NCBI GenBank assembly: GCA_014529385.2
Contig: CM043960.1
Span: forward strand, 31,545,396 to 31,609,395
Reading direction: 5' to 3'
Length of the DNA stretch: 64,000 bases
Source: Adiantum capillus-veneris
Taxonomy: Eukaryota > Streptophyta > Polypodiopsida > Polypodiales > Pteridaceae
Positions 24,117 through 36,600 of the stretch are shown one piece after another. The number at the start of each line of letters is the position of its first letter. Position 1 is the stretch's first letter. Both the position numbers and the translations under genes were made by a program. The notes under the pieces are model-generated. The model worked only from the letters and a program-made list of their open reading frames with translations. It ran no database searches and was not told the DNA's origin.

Positions 24117-27010
24117 CTTGGTCGCGCAACCCCGAGAGTACTCCCACTCTTCCTCAGTCACTTTGTCACCGCATTGTTGTGCGCTTTTCAATTGGTTGTG
24201 CAACCATCTTAAGCTCATGAAGGTTGGTAGGCTCTCCAGAACCGTCGGATAGTGCATCGGTGGTCGTCTTCCCCGTCTCCACTCGATTCGTGCCCTTTGT
24301 CGCTCTTGCTTTGCATCCTCATATTGTGAAATCCACTTTTGCATCACTGGATTGTGAAGCATGCAAAATCGGTTGATTTTAGCCTCTAGATCTTCCGTCA
24401 TCTTCTTCTCAACACCGAGATTGCACATGACAATCCTGAATATGCGCTCATCATCTATGGTTCGCCATAGCGTGTCCCGGGCTTTATCAAATCCATCTAG
24501 CCACTCTCCAATGTACACTAGGGACTCTGATACCAACCAACCTTCTGCCATGCTACCCTCCGGACGTGCCTTTTGACGCACATATCCCTTAAGCGTTTTC
24601 ATTAAACGTTCTAAGAAGAACATCCATCTGGAATGAACTGTGCCAGCTATTTCCACCTCATCAACTATGTGAACAAGAAGATGCACCTGAATGGTTAGCA
24701 TGGTAGTAGGAAAATGTTTCTCAAACATGCACACAAGCTCCGCAGCATTTAGTTTGGTGAATGGTATGGAGTCTACGTTGATCTCTTTTTGTGAGATCCA
24801 TTGCACCAGCTTTGCAAGTTTGTAGATTGTGTTACGGATGTTGAGAGACAAACATCCCTCAATGGCAACCGGTAAAATAAACTGTAAAGTATGTGCAGCA
24901 ATGATATTAAAGTCCACATTTTATGCAATGATATTAAAGTCCACTATGAACGTACCTGGCACATTTTATGCCAATCGTGTGACTTCAAACCGGTAAGCTT
25001 TCCTTCTTTAGTAAAACACGTTCGGAGCGAGTGCATTACGCCAGTGGGGGTCCGCAAAGATCGAATGGTCTCTTTTACTTTGCGTTCTTGGGCTCCTGTG
25101 AAAATCCATGGTTCTTTAGGGAGTTTTATCGATCCATCAGACGCTGTTTGCGGCCAATATTGCTCCATACGATCCACATTTCTAAGGTCAACTCTGGCTC
25201 CCAAAGTATCTTTCTTGCCGGTCAGATGGTCCCATAGTAGATTACCCACATTCTTGAATATGTGCATTGGATCGAGCAAGTGATTGATCATGAGTCGGGG
25301 CCAGTATGGTAACTCGTACCATAGAGATAGTCTCTTCATCCCTGGAGGCAATCCGTCATCGCATATCTCCTTCTGCTCTAACCATGCTTGTGCAGACATC
25401 CTTGGTGGCTCTCTTCCCAAAAAGCCGTCGGGTAACACATGATTCTCTGGAAGATACGCTTGATGACCTTCGTAGATTTGCTTCTTCAGTGAGGGCGCCC
25501 TACGTGCATTCAGTCTAGGTCCACATGTGACACATGCTCTGTATCCGCTTTTTTGAAGCCCTGCATGTATACACATGATAATAGATCAACTATGGGAAAA
25601 AACAAGATTTACAGTGTCTGAGTGAGGAGTGTCAATAGATCACCTGAGCATTCTGTTAGCCCGGGATAGTCATGCATGGTCCACATTAGAATGCCTCTGA
25701 TCAAAGCATTCCGTCGTCCTGTGTGTCGGCTCATATCCACCACCTCTATGCCAATCCACAATTGTTGTAGCTCCTCCAATAGTGGACGAAGATACACATC
25801 CATATTCCCCACTTTATATCGCCCTGGCACAATCAAGCTTAGCCATAGGTGCCCCTTCTTCGTAGTCAACCACGGGAGAATGTTGTAGTTGACGATGACA
25901 ACGGGCCATACACTGTAAGATGTTGATCTTTGACCAAATGGATTTACGCCATCCATAGCCAGGCCTAAGCGCAAATTTCGAGCTTCCTGGCAAAATCCGA
26001 CCATGTTCCATCTATATGTTTCCAGGCTGCGCAATCTGCAGGAATTCGTAGCACACCATCCGAAGATTTATTCTCCTCATGCCATGATGCTAGGGCGGCC
26101 ATGGACTTACATTCGAAGAAATGCTTGATGCGAGGAAGCAGAGGAAAATGTCGCAAAACCTTTTGTGGAATTTTTGTCCCGTGGAGATCTACTCGATATC
26201 TTTCGGAATCACATTTCGGACACTTCTCCATGTCTATGTATTCCCCTCTGAAAAGAATGCAGTCATTAGGACAAGCGTGGATAGAATTGTAATCCATCCC
26301 CAAGTTTCGCAAAATCTTTCTTGCTTCATCTCGGGAATCTGGCATCACATTGTCAGCTGGTAGTATGTGCTCTTTAAGCAATCTACATAACATAAAAATA
26401 CGATACAGTCGTGTAAAAATCTATCAGATCATTATACATTTAGAGTTTTATTAAAGTAAACTAATTGTAATAGATCACCTGAAAAGCGCTGTGACGCTAG
26501 TGTCACTCCATCCAAACTTTGCCTTCATGTTGAGAAGAACCAAGAGTGCTTTCAATCTAGACATACGTGCTCCATTATACAATGGCGTATCGGCTTCACT
26601 TTTCATATCATCATAATATAGCCTTTCTGAATCCATGATCGTCTCAATCATTTCATCAATCTCGGGCTCAAACATTGCCTCGTTGGGAATGTGCTCTGCA
26701 TGATCATCCCCGAGATGTCAGAGGCTACATCTTGTGGCCTCACATATGCTGCTTGACCAAAGCGCCTGCGAACACGTCTATTGGGTTGCAAGATTGCTGC
26801 TTGTTGGCCAGCGTGAGAGTCCGACGAGTTATAATTGGCAACAACTCGATCTATAATAGATGGATCGAACTCGCCAAATTCGCGAACGTGCTGCAAAGAA
26901 ACGCGTCTTGTCCGTCGCACAGCATGCTTGCATTGATTACAAGGACATAAGACCCTCGTTGAGAGATAGGTGTTTCGGTTGGACGGTCCCACATCCTCGT
27001 CACTACTCAT
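24117..27010 (-). pseudogene. TNP2-like transposase of CACTA-2, two frameshifts
   Basis: Predicted exons are 27010-26479, 26382-25644, 25560-24956 and 24881-24117, all with GT-AG borders and compatible phases once the lesions are allowed for. Exon 1 has the CPCNQCKH zinc motif of the transposase-associated domain. Exons 2 and 3 carry TNP2 (Transposase_21) signatures: CPKCDSERYR, then KKGHLWLSLIVPGRYK, then LPYWPRLMINHLLDPMHIFKN. Exon 4 is a DUF4218 region with EKHFPTTMLTIQVHLLVH and RQKARPEGSMAEGW. A 1-bp loss in a C run near 26708 and another near 25988, judged against CACTA-1, break the frame. The last exon, below 24117, could not be fixed; an open stretch at 23888-24070 is a candidate. Confidence 0.8.
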
Positions 27011-27072
27011 AATGAGGATAAAAATCTTATAACTTGGACAACAAATTTAATATTCTATTGGCATTCTTCGTC

Positions 27073-27118
<46 letters not shown>

Positions 27119-27404
27119 CTCACATTCTCTAGTCATGTCCAATCCCCGCACACCTCGGTCTAGAGGTGCACGGAGATCAGAACCACCGGGTTATAATCTC
27201 GTCTTTATTGGTCAATACCTATATTTGTGGGTACAAGAAATCTACAGACCCACGTCTACATGACACTGCATGTAGTGGACAAAACCCCTTTGCTTCTTCT
27301 CTAGCTGTAGCACTTCACAGCATCTTAACATCTTTTCACAGTAGATCTTTTCACTGTTCGTCTAACTCTAAACCCTAAACCGTAAGTAATTCTTGCGTGG
27401 ACTC

Positions 27405-28230
27405 GATCTAACGTAAATAAGCGTAAATCTAAATAAACGTAAATCTAACTAAAAATAAACCTAAATCTAATTTAACGTAAGTCTACATCTAACCTAATCT
27501 TTAACGTCTTTTGGGATAGTTTCCTACGACGTTAAAACTCTCTTCTTCTTGTGTGTGTGTGTGTGTGTGGGTAAACCTAAATAAACCTAAGTCTAATCTA
27601 ATATAACATAAATCTAAATCTAACGTAAATTATGTTATATTAAAAACAAAGAACTAAACTAACAGGGATTATAAGAACCTTAAAACTGATTTAACACATA
27701 ATTTTTCACATAACTCGGCAAGAGTTGGCATTCTCATCACTAAAGATGTGAGAGTTAACTTCCGGCGGTGATGCTGCCTCATCTCCATCCACATCTGACG
27801 ACAGCAATTGGCCCTTTAGACCGTTCTTGCTCTTGTTACTAACTTTGAAGTTACTGTTGAATGACTAGAGGTTGTCTAGATGGTCATTGTGTCGGGGATG
27901 TAGTGACTCTTGCCGCCCTGAAGATCCACCTTCTTCCCTATCTTCTGAAGACATTTCACCAGTACTTTTGGATCGACGGAGCCCACCATGAGTGAAGGCA
28001 GCAATACCCTATATTCCATTGAGGGCTTTCTTCACCCGCTTCATGCAGGCATCGCAGTCTATGGAGACCTAAATCTAATCTAATATAACGTAAATCTAAA
28101 TCTAGCGTAAATAAACGTAAATCTATTTAAAAATAAACCTAAATCTAATCTAATTTAACTTAAATAAACCTAAATTTAATTTAACGTAAGTCTACATCTA
28201 ACCTAATCTTTAACGTCTTTTAGGATAGTT
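27405..28230. repeat. CCTAAATCTAA-type repeats flanking the captured fragment
   Basis: Degenerate units as in CACTA-1 18240-18730, here split into blocks at about 27405-27495, 27575-27630 and 28070-28210, with the HIPP-like fragment between the last two. Confidence 0.7.
27617..28068 (-). pseudogene. Captured HIPP-like (HMA domain + CaaX) gene fragment in CACTA-2
   Basis: On the minus strand from 28068 the frame reads VSIDCDACMKRVKKALNGI, the first helix and CxxC metal-binding loop of a heavy-metal-associated domain. After a stop and a frame change it reads VGSVDPKVLVKCLQKIGKK and VDLQGG (27990-27905), the end of the same domain. The original frame then continues to DENANSCRVM and a TGA at 27706-27708. 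CRVM is a CaaX prenylation box, the hallmark of HIPP proteins. Frameshifts and stops make it non-functional. It sits between the CCTAAA-type repeats of the element, and CACTA-1 lacks it. Copy of a host gene 3' part. Confidence 0.8.
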
Positions 28231-28445
28231 TCCTACGACGTTATAACTCTCTTCTTCTTGTGTGTGTGCGCGTGTGTGGATGTGTGTGCCAATAAAAAGA
28301 GATAAATGGTATAACCTTTCTATCACCCATGCCAAGTATGATAGATTGGTTATGCCATTTCCCTCTTGAATAATAGGTCTTGAGTTCAACTCCTCGTCGG
28401 CTAGATCTTTAGGTCTTTTAATTTTAATTAGTTTTCTACGACGTT

Positions 28446-28715
28446 AAATTAGTTTCTCTCTCTTTCTCTCTCAATGTGTGTGCGTTTTTTTGTTTATGCA
28501 TGTTTTCTCTCTCTTTTCCTCTCTCAATGTGTGCGTTTTTTGTTTATGCATGTTCTCTCTCTCTTTTCCTCTCTCAATGTGTGCGTTTTTTGTTTATGCA
28601 TGCTCTCTCTCTCTTTTCCTCTCTCAATGTGTGTGTGCATTCTTTGTTTATGTATGTGTGTGTGCGTTTTTGTTTATATTTGTACTCTCTCTCTCTCTCT
28701 CTCTCAAAAACACTA

Positions 28716-28770
<55 letters not shown>

Positions 28771-28856
28771 AAGAGGGGAAGGGAACATGAGAGTGAGGAG
28801 AGGGAAGGACCATACCTGGATCTCCTTCCTCTCCTCGTGTGTGTGTGTGTGTGGAG

Positions 28857-28887
<31 letters not shown>

Positions 28888-29497
28888 CGTTACCTGCTCT
28901 TGCTTGAGGGCGCCAAAAAACTCAGATATGAGATCTGAGTTTTTGGGCGCTCTCTGTTATTTTTTTAGCCCAGCCAGCGTCGCTATGAGCGTCGCAAATT
29001 TACAAGTAAATTTGCGACGCTTATAGCGACGCTCATAGCGACGCCGGGAATTTTTTTTTTGAGCGTCGCTGTGTGAGCGTCGCTAATATGAATAGCCTCT
29101 TGTAGTGAAATTAGTTTCTCTCTCTTTCTCTCTCAATGTGTGTGCGTTTTTTTGTTTATGCATGTTTTCTCTCTCTTTTCCTCTCTCAATGTGTGCAATT
29201 TTTGTTTATGCATGTTCTCTCTCTCTTTTCCTCTCTCAATGTGTGCGTTTTTTGTTTATGCATGCTCTCTCTCTCTTTTCCTCTCTCAATGTGTGTGTGC
29301 ATTCTTTGTTTATGTATGTGTGTGTGCGTTTTTGTTTATGTTTGTACTCTCTCTCTCTCTCTCTCTCAAAAACACTATGCGTGTGTGAGAGAGAGAGATA
29401 GAGGGAGAGAGAAAGAGGGGAAGGGAACATGAGAGTGAGGAGAGGGAAGAAGCATACCTGGCTCTCCTTCCTCTCCTCGTGTGTGTGTGTGTGTGTG

Positions 29498-29538
<41 letters not shown>

Positions 29539-29747
29539 CGTTACCTGCTCCTTGCTTGAGGGCGCCGAAAAACTCAGATCTGAGATCTGAGTTTTTGGGC
29601 GCTCTCTGTTATTTTTTTAGCCCAGTCGGCGTCGCTATAAGCGTCGCAAATTTACAAGTAAATTTACGACGCTCATAGCGACTCCGGGATTTTTTTTTTT
29701 GAGCGTCGCTGTGTGAGCGTCGCTAATATGAATAGCTTCTTGTAGTG
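28446..29747. repeat. Duplicated 3' end of CACTA-2 (662 + 640 bp)
   Basis: 28446-29107 and 29108-29747 are direct copies. Each starts AAATTAGTTTCTCTC, carries the TTTATGCATG/TCTCTC units, (GA)n/(GT)n tracts, the inverted AACTCAGATCTGAG region, the subterminal CGTCGCTA repeats and ends TTGTAGTG. The first copy therefore ends in a full right terminus at 29096-29107. Confidence 0.92.
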
Positions 29748-30369
29748 GCTGCCACTCACCAAGATCCCACTCTAGCTCAAAGAGGGGCTTTCCCTACCAA
29801 ATCCACAATCTCCTAAGTGGTGCCTCCTCAACAATGAAAACGCACAAGAGCGCCTCTCAAAAGATCCTACCATTGTAATAGACTTGGACACCCCAAGCCT
29901 AAGATCTAGTGTGACACATGTGATAGAAACTAAAATAACTAAACAAAATTGAGAGAGAGACAACATGGCACGGTGGAGTTCCGCGCCCAAAAGTGCTCCA
30001 AAGAATATCTTCCAGAGGAGGAAGCCCCTGGCACACCTATAAAGGCCCTTGGTCAAACTCAAAAGCAATGACAATGAAAAGCTCCAGTCCCAAAAGCTTC
30101 TGATACCAAAAGCTAGTGCCATAGGGGTTGTTCGTACAGCTGCCACTTCAGCATGCTTCCACAAATCTCGCCGCAAATTGTGGGCGTCCATACAGTCTAC
30201 CATGCTAGCACATGCTACACAATTTTTGGTCCTAGCTTTATATTTTACGATTTTGTGCCCCCTTGGCTGTGGTACCATAAGTTGAACAAACTTCTCCTAC
30301 TGCTTCTTTTACTAGGCTTGGCCCTTTATGTCCGGCCTCTGTCCTTTAGGCCGTGCCACATCATCACTT
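29748..30369. repeat. Right flank of CACTA-2: B-associated repeat, copy R1
   Basis: Paralogous to 58014-58637 along its whole length. A 168-codon minus-strand frame (29772-30278) corresponds to a shorter open frame in the other copy but has no recognised motif. It leads straight into the TGTGACATA that I take as the left end of the element B LTR. Confidence 0.6.
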
Positions 30370-31617
30370 TGTGACATACCCCCCTCTTGAAGAATTGTAA
30401 TCGCCCTCTATCACGCTTGCAAAATAGACATAGGACAAAAACTAGTTCAGCAGACACCCACTCTAAGGCCGATGTACGAAACCACTTACATCATCACTCG
30501 CACGAAGATGACAATCAATGTACATTGACATGATACATCACATTCACATCACTATCCCCGTCAAGATCTTAGATGAAAACCATGATTATTGTAAATTATT
30601 TAAAAGTCACACCCAAACCGGGCTGATTTCTCATGGATGTCTTAATTGTTAAATCTCATTAGTATTGTATCTACATCACCCCTCAAGTGAACACACAGAA
30701 ATGTTGCAATCATTTCATCTTTCAAACATACACTCAAACAATACACACATGAGAGAGCACATGTAACATATTTATTTTAGGACGTCTCATTTCAAAGTAT
30801 TTTTTTACATAAAGTCATTCAACAGAAGACTATTAGCCCGTCCGTATCCCTAAAATCTCAAAAGAAATCAGTGACTTTATTCCATCAAGGTAATCTGTAA
30901 CGAAGGACCGAAGTAACTTTCCTCTTGTACAGTACACACCGCACCAGATTCAACTTGTTGATTCATCGGTAACTCTTTGGAATAGTTGGTGCTAAACCAA
31001 AAACTTCAAGGTAAAGCTCTAATATTTGCGGAGTATTTGCTAGGTCCTCCTCCATCCAATTGGCATCTAGAGTCAGATAGTTCATGAACTTGACTAAATA
31101 CTACCGTGTCAGCTTACCTTTCACTTTACTTTCCCTGTGAGCCAAGACCTGTTCAAGAACAAGAACAGATAAACACTTTTAGCACTTTAAATAACACTGA
31201 ATTGAAAGAGAGGGTCGTTAATTTCTCATAAGTATTCTTTAATCCTGGGTCGTTAATTTCTCATAAGTATTTTATCCAATAAGGAGTCTCATTCCAAATC
31301 GGAGCGCTTGATATCCTCAGTCGTTGGTTTCCTAGAAGTATCTTATCCAATAAGGAATATTCAATGGTTGGCACATCACAATGCAACACAAATGCTCACA
31401 TATGCATGTTACAAGACATCGAAACATAAAGTCGCCGATGAACACTCTCCTCGCAAATAACCACAAGGGTTTGAGCCATGAGTATAAACAAGCATTCTCA
31501 AACATCATTTCTTAGTACTCCACCTGGGAGTAAAATCACCAATCATTGAAACCAGTATTAAAACCAGAGTCAAACAATTCAAATCGGCACCAAGACAGGT
31601 TCGAAACAGATATCATC

Positions 31618-33210
31618 TGTCATAATAATCAATATCTAATTCTCCTAAATGATTTTCTCATATTAAACTGATCATTTAATGTGGGGAAGTGCCAAGGGAG
31701 AAAAAGCTAGAATATTGGTTAAGCTAGCAGACCGGCCACAGTAGGGATCCAAAGGAGGGAAAATAGGGATCCAAAGGGGGGGCCATCTGCAAAAGAGCCA
31801 TGTGAAACAATGGGCCAAAAAGACCCTAAGGTTCAGCCCATTAAGACTTCCAAAATGCTAAGGTTCCAAAATTCAAAGGTTGAGTCCAAAGGTCAACCCT
31901 AGGGAAAATTGGATGCTTTGTGTGTGCCCTAAAAGTCTTTGCACATCCCTACATGGGAGGGGGCGAGCCCCAAAGCTAGGGATGAGAGAGAAAGCCACAC
32001 ACACACACACACACAGGCTCCCTTTACACAAAGGGAATGAGGGACACATGTCAGCTCCCTAGGCCAGATGCCCACAAGGTGTGCCCAATTCCTATTGGAA
32101 GACCCTTGAAGTGGACCAATGAGAATTAAGCTAGAGTAAATATAGTTTAATTAATTTAAAAACATTTAATAAAAGAAACCAATGAGAAATAAGTCTCCTA
32201 GAAGACTATTGGGCAGTCTCCCAAAGGGTCCAATGAGCATTCAGAAGCCTCATGGCTTGCCTGATTCCTATTGGCCAGGAGACAAAGGGGTCCAATGAGA
32301 GTTTTGTTTAATTATTTAATTACCTAAAGCTCTCACAAAAGGGGAAAGGGGGACACATGTCTGAAGGCTACCACTTATGCTGTTTAATTCCTATTGGCTT
32401 GACCTAGGGAGGTCCAATGAGGCAAAAGCCAGACCTAATTAGCAGCTAGGGCTCGCCCAAGAGAGAGAGAGGGCTGATTTTTGCTTGGCATTGACACACA
32501 CACACTCACACTGGACCATGTGTGAAGGAAGAATACTCTATCTCCTCCCAAGCTTTAATGGAGAGCTCATCACCTACTCCAAGCTTGTGAGATAGAAGCC
32601 TACATCAACACTCTCTTGGCATGTGGATGCAAATCCAACCAAGAGCCAAGCTTCAATGCATGCTCATCTCCTCTACCAAGCTAATTACTAAGCTAAGCTA
32701 TGCTAATATGAGTGATTATGTGAGGAGATGTACATCTTTCTCGTAAGATACTCCTTTTTCCTCTCAATCTACTCTCATACCCTGCTAGCTCTCACCATCT
32801 TCGAAGGTGTGTGAGGTCTTGGGTCTGAGAACGGGGATAATTCAAGTTGTGTTTGATTAAGTGTTTTGCTTGGTGTATGAAGCTTCCATCTTCATTGCAC
32901 TAGCTAGTCTTGAAGGAACACAAAGCATTGTATTGTACAATGTCTCTCTTGATGGGAGAAACCATAATACAAAGCCTTTTGGAGGGGGGACCGGCTCCAT
33001 GCAAATCCGGTCCTCAACTGTTGTCAATAGCTTAATTTCTCTCTCTTTTGAAAGTCTTGTCGATGCTATCTAACTAGGTGTTATGCTTTTTGTTGCTCTC
33101 TCCACCCAAGCACTCTTGTAATTCTCATTAGGAATCTATTCTAATGAAATGCCCACTATGTTCATGCTAATTTCCGCTACACATAAGATTTTAGGCCATT
33201 AAATGTTACA
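31618..33210 (+). repeat. 5' LTR of element A (1593 bp)
   Basis: TG...CA ends. Almost identical to 38588-40181. It holds a regular ATTGG/CCAAT array (32094-32418), a TATA-like TAAATATAG near 32137 and a short (CA)n near 31996-32014. Confidence 0.92.
32094..32418 (+). promoter_or_regulatory. Array of paired ATTGG/CCAAT boxes in the LTR
   Basis: Four ATTGG motifs (32094, 32208, 32270, 32393) are each followed by a CCAATGAG (32116, 32230, 32292, 32414) at start-to-start distances of 22, 22, 22 and 21 bp. A ninth box is at 32179. The same array is in the 3' LTR. CCAAT is the NF-Y recognition core; enhancer function is inferred from position in the presumed U3. Confidence 0.6.
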
Positions 33211-33500
33211 TCATCCATCTCACACAAATTCCAAATAGGATCGCCAAACAAGTTCTCAAACTGAACTCAAACTCGACTGGCTTTCCATCCTAAAACCTTC
33301 ACTAAGATTAGGGTTAGGATTTCTTCCATAAGGTTGTAACTGACTGTAGCATGGTCCATAAACGCTTGAATAGTCGAAACAAGCCTCAACACATAGTCGA
33401 GGCGGGCCGTGTGGAATCAATTGTGAACTGTGAACTGTTTTGAAGTGAATTCTTGTCATCTCGCGGTAGAATCTTGACTTGGAGTGTCCAAGTCTATTAC
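33211..33500 (+). repeat. 290-bp copy of element A's downstream flank, in its leader
   Basis: These bases, directly after the 5' LTR, are identical by eye to 40182-40471: the TSD plus the last part of the element B LTR. The copy stops one base before the end of that LTR and joins element A sequence at 33501. No primer-binding site is present between the LTR and gag. Confidence 0.9.
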
Positions 33501-33670
33501 CTTGTGAGACTACCAAAAGAGGTCTCTCTCCGATTCGGGAAGAAGAGGAGAATCCATATGAAGGGCTCAAGAACTTACTTCTTGATGATGCATCTCCTTC
33601 CCAAAGGAGAACTCAAGAGCCTCCACCGAAGGAACGAGAAAGAAGCGAGTCTCCCGCCACCTCGGCGGAG

Positions 33671-36600
33671 ATGGCTCCACGAAGACGGCGGGCTAAACGC
33701 TCTCCATCACCACCAAAGCGGAGAAGACCATCACACTCTTCTCCACGCCATAATTCAAAGAGGGATGATAAAAAGCAAGAGAAGAAAAAAACGAGAAAGA
33801 GGACACCCTCTTCTCCATCTTCTTCATCCTCTTCCTCTTATGAAAGCTATGGTGAAGACGACAAAGATCAAGACAAGAAAAAGGCGAGAAAGAGGTCACC
33901 CTCTTCTCCACCTTCTTCAAATTCTTCATCTTCTGAAGAAAGTGATGGTGCAACTTTTGAACCATCAAAAAGAAGAGGCCATAGGAAATCCTATGCCGCA
34001 TGGAAGAGGTCGTCCAAGCTGAAGAAATTCAAAGAGGGAGGGAAGAGCATCTCTTTCCTTACCTATGATGGCACCTTCGGTGCTACAGATAAAGTTTTGG
34101 CCTTTATCCAGCAATTCGATGCGGCGTTTGGAGATGAGGGCTTCACGGAGTCCTCTAAGCTACGCCATGTAGCTATGCACTTTCAAAAGTCCGCCAGACA
34201 ATGGTGGTCTAGCCTACGAGCCAACGGTGAAGCTCCACGAACATGGAAGGCTTTAAGAGCTTCCATTATGAAGCAGTTTTTGGCCACCGATGCCAAAGAC
34301 AAAGTACTCACCGAATGGCGAAGCTTAAAGCTCTCTCCCAATGAATCTATCCACAAATATGTAGACAAGTTTTGGGACCTACAACTCAAAGCCACTGTCT
34401 TCAAAAAGTTGGATTTTGGAGAGCAAAAGCAACAATTTTGTGCGGGCTTAACCGAAGAAATGGCGGAGTATGTCAACTCCCAAAGGCCACGTACCATATC
34501 GGCGGTAATACACCATACTATGGTGGCCTCGCGAATCAATTTCCAAACGGGGGGTAAAAGAAATAATAAGCCCCCGGAAAACAAGGGTTCCAATGAGCCT
34601 AAGGGGAAGGACAATGTCCAAAAGTCTCCTAAGGGCAATTCCAACAAAGCTAAAGAGAAGGGAGTTTACAAAGGAAAGAATAAACTCTCTCCTGAAGAGC
34701 TTGAGCGTTATCGTAAAGATAACCGGTGTTTCAAGTGCGGCGAACAAGGGCATGCGTACCGCGCTTGTCCCCAAAAGAACAACCGCCAAGATCCTCCTAG
34801 AGCTTCTTTGGTTGAAATCCAAGAGGAGGAGATTCACCAAACTCACCACAAAGGATCTCCTCTATGCCATGCTTGGGGAAAGGTAAGAGAACATGATGCT
34901 TTTATTCTCTTTGACCCTGGTTCTACTCACAATTTCATATCTATGGAGTTAGCCACCAAGCTAGGCATACAATCCTACGAGATGGGAGATATCCTACCCG
35001 CAGACAGTGCCTTCAAGGGGCAAGAAGCTTCAGTCACTCCCTTAATCGGGAAATTGAGGCTTCATGTCCAAGGCTATGTGGACAAAGAGGACTTCTTTAT
35101 CTCTCCTCTCAAGCATGAGGATGTAATCCTAGGGGCACCATGGTTTGACCGCCTGGCTGCCGATGTTAAATTTCCTGAAAGGAGAATCTCCTTTAAGTTC
35201 AGGGAAAAGGACATGTATATAGATGCTAAGGAGATGGGTAACACCATCCCCATTGTACATACACCAGCTTTCAACAAGTCAATAAAGAGCTCTATTTCCG
35301 TGTACATGATTTTTGTTAAAGATTCTCAAAATGAACCTAATGCTTTAGCAAAAGAAAATAAAAGCAACCAAAAGGAATTAGAGTTATCCAATTTTCTCAA
35401 GGGGTTTCAAGATGTTTTTATTGACGACATCCCTTGTGAGCTACCTCCTAAACGAGGTAATGACGACCATGCAATTGAACTTCTTCCAGGAAGTTCACCG
35501 CCTAACAAACCTCCTTATAGAGTTTCTCAAGCTCAACAAGAGGAGATTATGCGGCAAGTGCATGAGTTAGTTGAGAAGGGCATGGTTAGGCCTAGCTCAT
35601 CTCCATTTTGCTCACCTGTGCTATTAGTGCAAAAGAAAGACGGCACATATCGTATGTGTGTCGACTATAGAGCACTAAATAGGATCACTATCAAGAATAG
35701 GTTTCCCGTTCCAAGGGTAGAAGACCTATTTGATAAGCTACAAGGATCGACCTACTTCAGTAGGATTGACCTAAAAAGTGGCTATCATCAAATAAGGATA
35801 GTTGATCAAGACATTGTAAAGACCGCATTTCGTACTACATTTGGTCTTTACGAATACATTGTCATGCCTTTTGGCTTGACCAATGCACCAGCCACATTCA
35901 ACCGCTTGATGGAGAAGCTGTTCAGGCCTCATCGAACCTTCACTGGAGTGTTCTTTGATGATATTATCATCTACTCTAATTCATTGGAGGAACACAAGCA
36001 ACACCTCCAGGTAATATTTCAAGTTTTAAGAGAGAATAAACTTTATGTTAATCGAAAGAAAAGTGAATTTTTCTTGCAAGAGATTCAATATTTAGGTCAC
36101 ATTATCTCTCAAGATGGCATCCAAATGGATCCATCCAAGTTAGAGGTAATAAAAGGATGGCCTAAACCAAGGAATCTTCATGAACTAAGAAGCTTTATAG
36201 GTATGTGTGCATACTATAGACGCTTCATAGAAAAGTTCTCACGAATTGCGGGACCATTACATGACCTAACAAAGAAAAATGTTAGGTATACGTGGTCTGC
36301 TAAGGAGAACAATGCTTTCGAAAAGCTTAAAGAAAAGCTTATCTCTCAACCTGTGCTTACACTACCGGATCTCTCAAAACCATTTGAGGTCCAATGTGAT
36401 GCTTGTGGTGATTGCCTTGGGGCTGTTCTGCTCCAAGAAGGGCACGCCATAGGCTATGAGAGTCGAAGGCTCGACCCTGTTGAGCAAGCTCTAGGCATAT
36501 ACGAAAAAGAACTCCTTGCAGTTCTACATGCCTTAGACTCATGGAAGCACTATTTATTAGGGACTCCTTTCATTCTGCGAACGGATCACCAAAGTCTTAA

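Larger units (their letters stand above)
21693..29747 (-). mobile_element. CACTA-2: En/Spm-type DNA transposon with captured host gene
   Basis: It begins CACTACAAGAGG (21693) and ends CTTCTTGTAGTG (29736-29747). The flanks are ACT (21690-21692) and GCT (29748-29750). A paralogous repeat at 57980-58080 lacks the element and has a single ACT at 58014-58016, which confirms both borders and the 3-bp duplication with one later change. Subterminal TAGCGACG repeats fill 21715-21930, 28975-29085 and 29625-29725. The minus strand carries a Transposase_24-like gene and a TNP2-like pseudogene. The right terminal 0.65 kb is duplicated, so an internal right terminus is present at 29107. Length about 8.05 kb. 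Confidence 0.92.

Noticed and set aside
29096-29107. 29107 as the right end of CACTA-2
   Set aside because: The next three bases (AAA) do not match the left ACT, whereas 29747 is followed by GCT and then by sequence colinear with the empty site at 58014.
29772-30278. 168-codon minus-strand frame, partly kept in the copy at 57945-58385
   Set aside because: It has no recognisable motif, its hydrophobic and Ser/Leu-rich stretches come from simple sequence, and the two copies are recent paralogues, so shared openness is weak evidence.
33453-34022. 189-codon plus-strand frame overlapping the start of element A gag
   Set aside because: It is a shadow frame in Lys/Arg/Ser-rich gag sequence and lacks any domain.
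34913-34921. Protease DPG instead of DSG/DTG in element A, as an inactivating change
   Set aside because: DPGSTH-type variants occur in plant gypsy proteins as far as I recall, and the rest of the frame is intact, so I do not count it as a lesion.
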